This document shows positions 1 to 7,496 of a DNA stretch of 35,539 nucleotides, piece after piece. The position numbers and the translations under genes were made by a program. Under the pieces are notes generated by a model. The model was not told where the DNA came from. It worked only from the letters and a program-made list of their open reading frames with translations, and did no database searches. Every line of letters starts with the position of its first letter. Positions within the stretch are counted from its first letter, which is position 1. The stretch comes from Clostridiales bacterium (GTDB lineage Bacteria > Bacillota > Clostridia > Christensenellales > UMGS416): assembly GCA_023139005.1 (NCBI GenBank), contig JAGLOK010000008.1:1-35539 (forward strand), written 5' to 3'.

Positions 1-676
1 TTATTTTATGAACTGTTTTGTAGATGGATCAGAACCCTATTATACGAGAGGATACTTTGCACAAGAAATGTATGGTATAAACAATACAAGCTTAACCGTT
101 TATGATGGTTATTTAGGGAGCAGCGGAGCTAGACTTAGACCGCTCAAGGCAGGCGAAACATATACTTTTAACATATGGGCGATTTATTATGGATCAAGCG
201 GAGACTCAATAAAATCCCGAACAGGATCATTTAGAATAACATTACTTGGAGAATCTGGTCTAGGAGAAGATCCAATAGAACCTCCAAATCTAAGTACATT
301 TTATGTTGAAAACGGGAAATTTCATTTTGCATTTGATAAAATAGAACATAGTGAGTTAGATTCCTACAATGTAGTTTATTCGAGCGTAGACAGTACTCCT
401 ATTGCTGGCGAACCTAATGTTAGCCTATTATACTCAGTTGTAAATTATAGTGATAACAGCAACAAATGGATTAACATTGAAAACATGGAGTCTGGTAAAA
501 CATACTATTTTAGCATAACGGCATATTATAAGAATGGTGCAAAATTAGGAGGCAATGTACGAACATATATCGTACCATTAAACTCCACAGCAGAACCGAC
601 TCCTGCGCCCACAACAGAACCGACTGCCGAGCCTACCGCAACGCCGACTACCGAGCCTACCGCAGCGCCGACCTAA
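1..676 (+). CDS. Secreted/surface FN3-like protein, 3' end only
   Basis: The reading frame is open to the left edge, so this is the C-terminal part of a longer protein; the first in-window ATG is at 8 but is not a convincing start. Two beta-rich modules are visible, about residues 1-80 and 92-190 counted from that ATG. Each ends in a fibronectin-type-III-like stretch (AGETYTFNIWAIYY, SGKTYYFSITAYY). The last 30 residues are a Thr/Pro/Glu/Ala repeat (EPTPAPT, EPTAEPT), a low-complexity linker common in clostridial exoproteins. The protein stops inside the linker with no LPxTG motif, membrane anchor or further domain. The family identity is by pattern only. A role as an extracellular or cell-surface protein is inferred; no catalytic domain is visible in this portion. 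Confidence 0.6.
   Translation, partial: YFMNCFVDGSEPYYTRGYFAQEMYGINNTSLTVYDGYLGSSGARLRPLKAGETYTFNIWAIYYGSSGDSIKSRTGSFRITLLGESGLGEDPIEPPNLSTFYVENGKFHFAFDKIEHSELDSYNVVYSSVDSTPIAGEPNVSLLYSVVNYSDNSNKWINIENMESGKTYYFSITAYYKNGAKLGGNVRTYIVPLNSTAEPTPAPTTEPTAEPTATPTTEPTAAPT
589..672 (+). repeat. Degenerate short tandem repeat encoding the PT-rich tail
   Basis: A GC-richer stretch of repeated codons for Glu-Pro-Thr and Ala-Thr-Pro units (gagcctaccgca, gccgactacc). It encodes the low-complexity tail of the preceding FN3-like protein. Repeats of this kind can change length by slippage. Confidence 0.6.
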
Positions 677-835
677 TCATTCTGTTTATGTGATTTTCAT
701 AAAAACATAGTCTTATAATAATTATTAGCAAAGATATTCCCCCTCGGACACATGTACTGACCCCAAAGAGAAATATATTAAAGCACTTTATTACACTATA
801 TATTAATACTTGTAATCTTATCGTAATTTTTTTGA

Positions 836-864
836 TTGACATTTGTAACAATTTCAGTTACCAT
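836..864 (+). promoter_or_regulatory. Candidate SigA promoter for the LCP gene
   Basis: TTGACA at 836-841, a 17-base spacer and TACCAT at 859-864. The -35 box is perfect and the -10 box matches four of six bases. It lies about 50 bases upstream of the LCP start codon, whose ribosome binding site is GAGGT at about 909-913. Confidence 0.45.
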
Positions 865-916
865 AACACATATGCATAATCCAATATATGTATAATCAAT
901 TAAATATGAGGTAGTC

Positions 917-2002
917 ATGAGCGAAGATACAAAAAAAATCATCAAGAAGAAGAGCCCAGTTAAAGTATTACTGGTAACTGTTCTTATCATACTGGTTGCA
1001 GCACTTGTTGGAATCGGTATATATATGTATTCCATATTGAATAATGCAAGCAAACTCGATGCGCCCAGTGAAAACGATATCATAGATATCATAAAAGAAG
1101 ATCAAAGCGAAACATCTGATCCTTCTCTTTCTACCGTGGATCCTGCAACGCTCACTACACCCGAGCCTACATTTACACCCATAACCAATGAAGACTTTGG
1201 TGTTATCAATATTATGGTCTTTGGCATGGACAACAGATACAACAAGAGTTTTTCCGGTCGTAGTGATGTCAATATCATTCTCACACTTGATACCAATAAC
1301 AATGAAGTACGTATGACATCCATCATGCGCGATACTCTCATATATCTTCCCTCTCAGGACGATTACAATAGAATAAATGCCGCCATCGTGTACGAGAAAG
1401 GCCCGGAAGGTGCGGTTGTCGCAATAGAAAAAGAATTCAACATTGATATCGACCACTTTATTATCTCCAGTTTCAAAGGTGTCAAAAATATTATTGACGC
1501 ACTCGGTGGTGTTCGTGTGCATGTCTCTCACGAAGAGGTCTGGCAGATGAATGGACTCATTCAAGAGATGAACAAAATATATGGATACAGTACCCACAGA
1601 AGTGAAGTCAATAGTTTCGGCTCAATACGACTCAATGGCATTCAATCGGTTGCATATATGCGTGTACGTAAAGAAGGTGGCGTCTTTATGCGCGACGAAC
1701 GGCAGAAAAAGGTCCTCGCTGCAGCCAGAGATGAGCTGTCAACCATTTCTTTAAGTGAATTGGATGACCTCATGAAGACCGTGTCCGACTGGGTTAAGAC
1801 AGATATGGATCCATTGCAGCTAGTCTCTATTACCAATCAACTCTACAAACTTCGAGAGGGCACCTTCAGAACAACACGCGCACCCTTTGATGACCATTAC
1901 GAAACAGCCAGGTACAACAGTATGGCCATTATCCAATATGATAAGGAATATACGTTGTCAGCAATGCATGACTTTATTTATCGAGGCATTGTATCTGAAT
2001 AA
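917..2002 (+). CDS. LytR-CpsA-Psr (LCP) family cell wall polymer ligase
   Basis: LCP proteins transfer undecaprenyl-linked anionic polymers such as teichoic acids or capsule onto peptidoglycan on the outer face of the membrane. The 361-residue protein has a Lys-rich cytoplasmic N-terminus, one membrane segment at about residues 16-40, a Ser/Thr/Pro-rich linker, and an LCP domain starting near residue 97 (INIMVFGMDNR). The typical arginine/aspartate motifs follow: GRSDVNIILTLD, SIMRDT, a GGVRVHV stretch, and an RVRKEGG...RDERQKKVL block that matches the family's C-terminal Arg motif. Length is normal for the family. The YqeK-like gene follows 64 bases downstream of the stop. LCP and YqeK genes are commonly neighbours in Firmicutes, near nadD and rsfS, so this pair looks like part of that conserved block. 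The exact polymer substrate cannot be told. Confidence 0.9.
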   Translation: MSEDTKKIIKKKSPVKVLLVTVLIILVAALVGIGIYMYSILNNASKLDAPSENDIIDIIKEDQSETSDPSLSTVDPATLTTPEPTFTPITNEDFGVINIMVFGMDNRYNKSFSGRSDVNIILTLDTNNNEVRMTSIMRDTLIYLPSQDDYNRINAAIVYEKGPEGAVVAIEKEFNIDIDHFIISSFKGVKNIIDALGGVRVHVSHEEVWQMNGLIQEMNKIYGYSTHRSEVNSFGSIRLNGIQSVAYMRVRKEGGVFMRDERQKKVLAAARDELSTISLSELDDLMKTVSDWVKTDMDPLQLVSITNQLYKLREGTFRTTRAPFDDHYETARYNSMAIIQYDKEYTLSAMHDFIYRGIVSE

Positions 2003-2066
2003 GTAGTATACTAAAGGGAGTAGCGTAAGTTGCTCCCGTTTGAAAACAGTTACTATTGGAGTCATC

Positions 2067-2645
2067 ATGAACATTACACAAAAGTTGAATTCAATATATG
2101 CATTGCTAGAGACGCACGAGAAGCTTAGTACAATCACCCATTCTAAGAATGTATCAAAATATGCTATTTCCATGTGCAATAACATTATCTATATGGAAGA
2201 TCAACTACGCCTTGCAAGTGCATTACATGATATCAGTGTAATCATCCCAAAGGAGAATTGGATCAAGGAAGCCACCTCATCCGGCATTCATATTCTTCCC
2301 GAAGAGCATGAACACCCTTTACTTCTACATCAAAAGCTATCCAAATCCATCGCAATTAAGAAATTCTATATCGCAGATCCAGAAGTTTTATCTGCTATCT
2401 CCTGCCATACAACACTAAAAACAACTGCATCAGAGGTTGATCTTATACTATTCATTTCTGATAAAATCGCCTGGGATGGTATCGGTATATCACCTTGGCA
2501 GTATCAAATGGAAGAAGGTCTGAAGCACTCATTACATGAAGCAGCATATCGATATATTGATTATCTAATCAACCGTAGTGATACCCTGGTTCATCCTAGT
2601 ATGCGAGAAGCATATCAATGGCTAAGTACTATTGTGAATCACTAA
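2067..2645 (+). CDS. yqeK: YqeK-like HD-domain phosphohydrolase
   Basis: This is an HD-superfamily protein resembling YqeK, which is known to hydrolyse diadenosine tetraphosphate symmetrically to ADP. Visible metal-site motifs are an early His (ITHSKNVSKYA), the HD pair in SALHDIS, and later His residues in HPLLLHQKLSKSIA and SCHTTL. A TTG start at 2040 is possible, but I prefer the ATG at 2067 because TTGGAG lies just upstream and the resulting 192 residues fit the family. It follows the LCP gene closely and probably shares its transcript. The HD motif is clear; the substrate is inferred from the family and from the LCP neighbour. The HD pair follows the first His at the usual family distance, so the fold assignment is fairly secure. 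Confidence 0.72.
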   Translation: MNITQKLNSIYALLETHEKLSTITHSKNVSKYAISMCNNIIYMEDQLRLASALHDISVIIPKENWIKEATSSGIHILPEEHEHPLLLHQKLSKSIAIKKFYIADPEVLSAISCHTTLKTTASEVDLILFISDKIAWDGIGISPWQYQMEEGLKHSLHEAAYRYIDYLINRSDTLVHPSMREAYQWLSTIVNH

Positions 2646-2674
2646 ATCTTTTCACACATCCAACTCTATCTGCG

Positions 2675-2721
2675 TTAACACATTCTTAACAATTTCATGA
2701 AAGCCTCACCATATTTATAAT
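2675..2721 (+). promoter_or_regulatory. Promoter with two 11-bp-spaced TTAACA boxes
   Basis: TATAAT at 2716-2721 is preceded by a poor -35 (TTTCAT, 2693-2698, 17-base spacer). Immediately upstream are two perfect TTAACA hexamers at 2675-2680 and 2686-2691, separated by 5 bases. This spacing and sequence match the direct-repeat PhoP box described for Bacillus subtilis (TTAACA-like hexamers about 11 bp apart, upstream of a weak -35). Activation by a PhoP-like regulator is inferred. Confidence 0.4.
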
Positions 2722-2765
2722 GCATACTTAATATATCTTAAATAATATGAAAGCGAGGAAATACA

Positions 2766-3377
2766 ATGAAAAAGAAATTATGGATTATCGTAGTAGCTGT
2801 CCTATTAACCATTGCGGTTGGAACAACAATAGCTTTTGCAGATGACCAAGGAGAATGGCGCGGTTTCAGACGTCACGAAGAAAGAATTACAGACTTAGTT
2901 GAAGATGGACTACTCACACAAGAACAAGCAGATAGTATCACAGCAGGTGATGCGCATATCGATGACTTCATCGACTGTGATACATTAGATGAAATGAGAC
3001 CTGAAGGCGGTCGTGGAATGCACGGCGAAGGAATGCCCGAAGAATTACTTGCAAAGCTCGTTGAACACGGACTACTCACACAAGAACAAGCAGATTCAAT
3101 CGCAGCAGGCGATGCACACATCAGTGACTTCATCGATAAAGAAGACTTAGAAGGTCTAAGACCTGAAGGTGGTCGTGGAATGCATGGCGAAGGGATGCCC
3201 GAAGAATTGCTTGCAAAGCTAGTTGAAGACGGAATGCTTACACAAGAACAAGCAGACAGTATCACAGCAGGTGATGCACACATCGACGACTTTATCGATA
3301 GAGAAGACCTTCCACGCAGAGGTGACAAGGGCGGTAAAGGCGGTCGCGGAAGAATGATCCGTGATACAGAAGAATAA
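2766..3377 (+). CDS. Secreted protein with 54-residue tandem repeats
   Basis: The 203-residue protein begins with a clear signal peptide (KKK, hydrophobic core, likely cleavage after TIAFA near residue 25). The rest is made of a 54-residue unit repeated about 2.7 times, at residues 44-97, 98-151 and 152 to about 181. Each unit contains LTQEQADSI, then AGDAHI-DDFID, and the first two have a Gly-rich RPEGGRGMHGEGMPEELLAK spacer. The protein ends in a Gly/Lys/Arg-rich basic tail. The LTQEQAD motif recalls the short helical repeats of YckD/DUF2680-type secreted proteins, but I do not recognise a defined family. The many Asp/Glu residues and evenly spaced His would allow metal binding; that is inference. 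RBS GCGAGGAAA. It is probably monocistronic, with its own promoter and terminator. Confidence 0.8.
   Translation: MKKKLWIIVVAVLLTIAVGTTIAFADDQGEWRGFRRHEERITDLVEDGLLTQEQADSITAGDAHIDDFIDCDTLDEMRPEGGRGMHGEGMPEELLAKLVEHGLLTQEQADSIAAGDAHISDFIDKEDLEGLRPEGGRGMHGEGMPEELLAKLVEDGMLTQEQADSITAGDAHIDDFIDREDLPRRGDKGGKGGRGRMIRDTEE
2895..3310 (+). repeat. 162-bp in-frame tandem repeat (about 2.6 copies)
   Basis: Copies begin near 2895, 3057 and 3219, and the third is partial. Long identical stretches occur at DNA level (for example acacaagaacaagcaga in every copy). This points to recent duplication or ongoing homogenisation inside the secreted-protein gene. Confidence 0.8.
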
Positions 3378-3391
3378 TCCTTGTATAACTA

Positions 3392-3428
3392 CAAAAAAGA
3401 CGTTTTGCAAAAGCAAGACGTCTTTTTT
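3392..3428. terminator. Bidirectional intrinsic terminator
   Basis: A 16-bp stem (AAAAAAGACGTTTTGC paired with GCAAGACGTCTTTTTT, one G:U) with a 4-base loop, flanked by A and T runs on both sides. It lies between the convergent repeat-protein and alkaline phosphatase genes and can serve both. Confidence 0.85.
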
Positions 3429-3436
3429 TGTTCTCT

Positions 3437-4897
3437 TTAGGGATAATAGATATCGATGATATTTTTAATTTTATGATAGATCATGGTATTGTCATATACG
3501 CCTTCAAATATCTTTGCATATCTGCCCAATGCATATACAGGAACATTCTTCTTGGAGTGCACAGTTGTGGTAAATCGCTCTCCTGCGATAGAGTTTATAA
3601 CATCAAAGATTATATCCATCACATCCGATGATGATGTTCGATTATAACAATAATCTTTAAATGCATCATATATCCGATTAGAATTGGTACTTGATACCCA
3701 GGTTGCATTTTGTGTGCCATCTGCATAGTCAAAACCAAATCTCCCAATGAGATATTCTTTCAAATTCACATATCCCGTGCTCAATCCTTTTTTCTTTGCA
3801 GACTTGATGTAACTATTCAAGCGACTGTACGATGTATCTATTGCATTAAATTGTTCATGATTGGATTGCCCATCGTATATGAACCCTCCGGTCTCATGGT
3901 CTGCAGTGATGATAATCATCGTCTCATCTGGGTGTTCATCATAAAAGTCAACAGCATAAGAGATTGCCTCTTCCATATCCAGCAATTCACTCACACCATC
4001 AGCCCAACTCCAATTATGCATCGCCCAGTCGATTTTTCCGGCTTCTGCCATGATGAAGAAACCACTATCACTATATAGGTTTTCAACAGTATGGGTGAGC
4101 AGGCTTGTAAGTGTCGATTGCGAACCGTCATTATCATTGACAAATGGGATATCCGCCAAATAAATTCCTTTATCTGCAGAAAATTCATCCCCACTGCCTA
4201 CGCTAGATATTTCAAATCCCGTACCCTTCGCCCATTTTCGCATCGTTGTTTTGCTAACTCCTGCGCTCGTATATCCACCTGCAAGCACATTCAACGGACT
4301 GGCTATTGCATCTTTGATGATTTCATCGTACATGCTCCGATTTTTTTGATGTGCATAAAAGCCTGCTGGTGTTGCATGGTCAATGGTAACAGTAGAGATT
4401 ACCCCTGTTTTTAAGTTTCGGGCTGCAATATATTCTATGAGGTTTTCAACTGATTTCCCATTGCTATCTACGCCAATTGCACCATCATAGGTATTGACAC
4501 CCGTTGCCAAACTGGTTGCAGCTGCACCCGAATCAGTTGCAGCACCACTTTCCAAGGTTGTAATGACCTCTCCTTTGCTTTCAAAGTCTAAAAAGCATAG
4601 CTGCCTATCCTCATTATGCATCAATATATCATTCGCAGCATCTACGATGTCAAATCCCATACCATCGCCAATAAACAAGAATATATATTTGATATCATAT
4701 TCAATCGGTATTTCAGTGGGTGTGGGTGCTGTGGTAGGTGTTGATTCAATGATTTGCACTGTAGGACTCGAAGTGTTTTCAATAATTTCAGAGTTTGTAG
4801 GTAAAATGTCTTCATTATTATTTTTAACTTCATACGAAATAAGCGAAAATGTAATAATCGCTATGATCACAACAACCAATAATACAATCTTCTTCAT
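3437..4897 (-). CDS. phoA: Alkaline phosphatase (PhoA family), membrane-anchored or secreted
   Basis: A metal-dependent phosphomonoesterase that releases phosphate outside the membrane. The 486-residue protein has an uncleaved-looking hydrophobic N-terminus (residues 4-20), a Ser/Thr/Pro linker (about 34-63), then the catalytic domain. All expected motifs are present: IGDGMG with metal ligand Asp78, TDSGAAATS with nucleophile Ser123, IDHATPAGFYAH, EAGKIDWAMHNW, TADHETGG, and a late His in TTVHSKKNVPVYA. Length fits the family. The gene lies 61 bases downstream of the EamA transporter on the same strand and may be co-transcribed. I see no Pho box directly upstream of it. The convergent repeat-protein gene does carry a Pho-like box, so phosphate control of this neighbourhood is possible but unproven. 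Confidence 0.93.
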   Translation of the reverse strand: MKKIVLLVVVIIAIITFSLISYEVKNNNEDILPTNSEIIENTSSPTVQIIESTPTTAPTPTEIPIEYDIKYIFLFIGDGMGFDIVDAANDILMHNEDRQLCFLDFESKGEVITTLESGAATDSGAAATSLATGVNTYDGAIGVDSNGKSVENLIEYIAARNLKTGVISTVTIDHATPAGFYAHQKNRSMYDEIIKDAIASPLNVLAGGYTSAGVSKTTMRKWAKGTGFEISSVGSGDEFSADKGIYLADIPFVNDNDGSQSTLTSLLTHTVENLYSDSGFFIMAEAGKIDWAMHNWSWADGVSELLDMEEAISYAVDFYDEHPDETMIIITADHETGGFIYDGQSNHEQFNAIDTSYSRLNSYIKSAKKKGLSTGYVNLKEYLIGRFGFDYADGTQNATWVSSTNSNRIYDAFKDYCYNRTSSSDVMDIIFDVINSIAGERFTTTVHSKKNVPVYALGRYAKIFEGVYDNTMIYHKIKNIIDIYYP

Positions 4898-4958
4898 GCC
4901 TTTGCCCCCAAATCAGCAGACGAACTGCCTTCTACATTATCCAATATATCCCTCGTGA

Positions 4959-5825
4959 TTACAAGTTGATCATCACAAGCGCAACAATAATCATGCAAAT
5001 CGCAACCAGTTGCTTTCTGGATGGAATTTCTTTGTAGAAAAGAGCACTTAGAAGCATCGCCAATATTATAGTCGCACCTGAGAACATCGGAAATACAATA
5101 AATGCAGGAAGTGCAAATAACGCTCTTATCAAGAAGGTTGCAGTCAGCATATTGGGGATACCTAAGAACAATCCAATAATGAATTCATTCTTTGTAATAT
5201 TCTTGATGCTTTTCATATCCTTCAAACTCGCCAATAATGCTGATACGAATATGAAGAATAAAAATATCATGCTATGGCTTTGTAGGCAGTACTTTTGAAA
5301 AAGTTTATTAGAAAAGTCGCCCATGCCACCGAACAAGAACAGGACTATCAGCACCGCATGGATCTGATTAAAGCGAAATGACTTGAAGTCAAAGTATGTG
5401 AAAAATATTGCAAATACTGATAAGCATATGCCCACTACCGCAAGTGCTTTTGGGTATTCACGCCATATGATAACAGACAGTATTATCGGAACGAGAATCC
5501 CCATCTTCCCAAATGCAGAAGATAGTGCAGCTCCACTTTGTCGTACCGCTTTCTGGAAAAAATAAAATCCAAGATAGTAAAACACACCACATACGACACC
5601 GATTACAGCAGATAATATGATGCTGTTCATCTCCACATCAGTTAAAGTTACACCAAATATCGCGCCTTGTGATTTACTGATAAAAAAGTTCGCAATGACT
5701 ATCACTACACACATCAAATAGTTCAATGTAATAATGGGTGGTTGTCTGCATTCTTTTTTCTGTGCCAATTTAAACAAATTAGGAATGATGGCACTGAGCA
5801 CGATGGCAATCAATAAATCAATCAT
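4959..5825 (-). CDS. EamA/DMT-superfamily transporter
   Basis: A 288-residue, almost wholly hydrophobic protein with about ten predicted membrane segments arranged as two similar halves, which is the drug/metabolite transporter (EamA) layout. The second half contains GGMGDFSNKLFQKY and ends with the typical FPMFSGATIILAMLLSALFYKEIPSRKQ block. Substrate cannot be predicted: family members export amino acids, metabolites or drugs. RBS AAGGAAG lies just before the ATG. A TATAAT (complement of 5853-5858) in the 60-base gap after tyrS suggests it may also have its own weak promoter. It is followed by the alkaline phosphatase gene. The length is normal and I see no frameshift. Confidence 0.85.
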   Translation of the reverse strand: MIDLLIAIVLSAIIPNLFKLAQKKECRQPPIITLNYLMCVVIVIANFFISKSQGAIFGVTLTDVEMNSIILSAVIGVVCGVFYYLGFYFFQKAVRQSGAALSSAFGKMGILVPIILSVIIWREYPKALAVVGICLSVFAIFFTYFDFKSFRFNQIHAVLIVLFLFGGMGDFSNKLFQKYCLQSHSMIFLFFIFVSALLASLKDMKSIKNITKNEFIIGLFLGIPNMLTATFLIRALFALPAFIVFPMFSGATIILAMLLSALFYKEIPSRKQLVAICMIIVALVMINL

Positions 5826-5885
5826 AGAACTTCCTTATCTTCATATCCTACATATTATACACTACTATTCATCTTGAGCCACCAA

Positions 5886-7058
5886 CTATTTCTGCCTGAT
5901 TTCTACAAATCGATTTTTCCCAAACTGCAATACGATCGGTTGTTCAACACACACAACAAGGTTCGCATTTTCTATCACTATCTGGTCGATCTTTATTCCC
6001 TTTCCGAGGATACATCTCCTCGCCTCTCCGTTAGATGATGCAAATCCTGCAAGTTTGATTAGCTCAATAATCGATATGCTCTCTTGCGTGATTTCTACTG
6101 TCTTTAGATTTTGAGGAACACTCCCTTTTGCTACTTCAATGTACCTTTGTTTTGCATTGATTGCAGCATTCTCATCATGATACATAGCAACAATCCGTTC
6201 AGCATATGCAAAGTGCGCTTCTCTGATATCTTCTTCAATCAACCCTTGTGCTTTAACTTCTTTGATATCAGTAGTCAACACAAAGTAATCCTTCAATATC
6301 GTATCCGGTATCTTCATACACTTTTCAAACATGCTATCTGCAGGCTCATCAATGCCGATATAATTATCCAGCGACTTACTCATCTTCTCCACTCCGTCAA
6401 GTCCTGCAATAATGGGATATGTGATAACTACTTGTTGCTTTTGACCATAGTGCACTTGTAGCGTTCTACCTACCAGCATATTAAATGTCTGATCTGTTCC
6501 ACCAATTTCAATGTCTGCATCGAGTGCTATGGAGTCATACCCTTGCATCAACGGATAAAATAACTCATGTAGTGAAATAGGTTGATTGCTCTCAAATCGT
6601 GTTTTAAAGTCATCTCGCTCCATTATACGAGCCAATGTGTATTGAGATGCAAGGTGTATTACATCCTTGAATTTCAGTTCATCAAGCCACTCAGAATTAT
6701 ACCGAATGGATGTCTTACTCGCATCCAGTATCTTTGTAACCTGATGGAAATATGTTTTCCCTGCCTCTCGAGTCTCCTCAAGTGTTAGTGCAGGTCTTGT
6801 TCTCGACTTCCCAGTCGGATCTCCAATCATACCGGTAAAGTCTCCGATGACAAACACCACTTGGTGTCCCAATTCTTGAAAGAGTCTTAGCTTGCGAAGG
6901 ATTACAGAGTGTCCCAAATGTAGATCCGGTCGACTCGGATCTGCACCCAGTTTGATGGTCAATGTTTTTCTCGAGTCCATTAGTAGGTCAAATTCATCTT
7001 CAGAATAAATGCCTACAGCCTCGCACTTGATTGTCTCGATGATACTTTGTTTAGTCAT
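5886..7058 (-). CDS. tyrS: Tyrosyl-tRNA synthetase
   Basis: Charges tRNA-Tyr with tyrosine in the cytoplasm. The 390-residue protein has the class I catalytic core with the HIGH-type motif HLGH at residues 47-50 and a perfect KMSKS at 225-229. The tyrosine/tRNA specificity segment has QGYDSIALDADIEIGGTDQ, and a C-terminal S4 RNA-binding domain runs from about 325 to 390 (ISIIELIKLAGFASSNGEARR...). The sequence style matches the TyrZ-like subgroup (HLGHSVILRKLRLFQ) rather than the E. coli-type enzyme; this is from memory of the families. ATG with RBS AGGAGGG. Upstream there is a promoter, a Tyr-rich leader ORF and a terminator, and no T-box. The EamA gene lies downstream. The gene is complete. 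Confidence 0.96.
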   Translation of the reverse strand: MTKQSIIETIKCEAVGIYSEDEFDLLMDSRKTLTIKLGADPSRPDLHLGHSVILRKLRLFQELGHQVVFVIGDFTGMIGDPTGKSRTRPALTLEETREAGKTYFHQVTKILDASKTSIRYNSEWLDELKFKDVIHLASQYTLARIMERDDFKTRFESNQPISLHELFYPLMQGYDSIALDADIEIGGTDQTFNMLVGRTLQVHYGQKQQVVITYPIIAGLDGVEKMSKSLDNYIGIDEPADSMFEKCMKIPDTILKDYFVLTTDIKEVKAQGLIEEDIREAHFAYAERIVAMYHDENAAINAKQRYIEVAKGSVPQNLKTVEITQESISIIELIKLAGFASSNGEARRCILGKGIKIDQIVIENANLVVCVEQPIVLQFGKNRFVEIRQK

Positions 7059-7086
7059 TTTACCCTCCTTTTTTTATTTTTTGATA

Positions 7087-7123
7087 ATAAAAAAGGCTTG
7101 AAGCCATTTAAGAGCCTCAAGCC
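7087..7123 (-). terminator. Leader terminator (attenuator) upstream of tyrS
   Basis: Read on the minus strand, GGCTTGA (7123-7117) pairs with TCAAGCC (7101-7095), followed by six T (7094-7089). It sits between the leader-peptide stop codon and the tyrS ribosome binding site, so it would stop transcription before tyrS unless prevented. A separate 8-bp stem with one mismatch (arms 7148-7141 and 7133-7126) lies directly ahead of it and overlaps the leader stop codon. Confidence 0.78.
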
Positions 7124-7142
7124 ATAGTTGGTTAATTTTAAA

Positions 7143-7229
7143 CTAACTCACAACAGTAAAAGCCCCCATACTATAATAATATGCGTAATAAAGAGATGTG
7201 TTATAAGTTTGTAGTGTGTTATTTTTCAT
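7143..7229 (-). CDS. Tyrosine-rich leader peptide controlling tyrS (28 aa)
   Basis: A 28-codon ORF with ATG at 7229-7227 and TAG at 7145-7143, preceded by AAGGA six bases upstream. Six codons are tyrosine (positions 9, 14, 15, 17, 18, 19), including a run of three TAT. The residues after the Tyr cluster are SMGAFTVVS. It lies between a good extended -10 promoter and an intrinsic terminator, in front of tyrosyl-tRNA synthetase. This is the arrangement of a ribosome-mediated attenuator, as known for pheM-pheST in E. coli: scarcity of Tyr-tRNA would stall the ribosome on the Tyr codons and change downstream folding. Base-by-base reading of the frame was done; expression and mechanism are inferred. 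Confidence 0.8.
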   Translation of the reverse strand: MKNNTLQTYNTSLYYAYYYSMGAFTVVS

Positions 7230-7255
7230 ATTGTATCCTTCAAAATAATATGGCA

Positions 7256-7284
7256 ATTATAGCATCAGTGTTACTTGGCTGCAA
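7256..7284 (-). promoter_or_regulatory. Promoter for the tyrS leader transcript
   Basis: On the minus strand, TTGCAG (7284-7279), a 17-base spacer and TATAAT (7261-7256), with TGC directly before the -10, giving an extended -10 motif. The predicted start near 7249 gives a leader of about 190 bases, ample for the leader peptide and terminator. Confidence 0.7.
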
Positions 7285-7415
7285 CAAAATATAATCATTC
7301 CTATAAGCAAATGACACTTTAACCACAAATTTGTTGCTTTCAGCGGAATATTTGCATCATTCGGACGCTTCATGATGGTTTTTAGCAAAACGTTTGAGTT
7401 TGACCACATTGGTCA

Positions 7416-7444
7416 TTGACCACACTGGTCTGCTATGCTAGTAT
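7416..7444 (+). promoter_or_regulatory. Promoter with operator-embedded -35 box
   Basis: TTGACC (7416-7421), a 17-base spacer and TAGTAT (7439-7444). The -35 is contained in the second GACCA-N3-TGGTC palindrome, so repressor binding would block polymerase. A second, similar unit is TTGACC at 7449-7454 with GATTAT at 7471-7476 (16-base spacer), again overlapping a palindrome. Confidence 0.5.
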
Positions 7445-7496
7445 GAGATTGACCGAGTTGGTCGGTAACTGATTATGTGAGAGAAATATTATTTCA

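Noticed and set aside
968-1597. Long open frame antisense to the LCP gene
   Set aside because: It has no RBS, no recognisable motif, and lies wholly within a well-supported gene; a codon-bias shadow.
2873-3328. 151-codon open frame antisense to the repeat protein
   Set aside because: Mirror of the tandem repeats, with no start signal.
2740-3430. CRISPR-like array from the regular repeats
   Set aside because: The repeats are 162 bp, in frame, contiguous and protein-coding, with no spacers.
7059-7300. T-box riboswitch upstream of tyrS
   Set aside because: No AGGGTGGNACCGCG-type T-box sequence or Stem I/specifier arrangement is visible. The leader is only about 190 bases and contains a Tyr-rich ORF instead.
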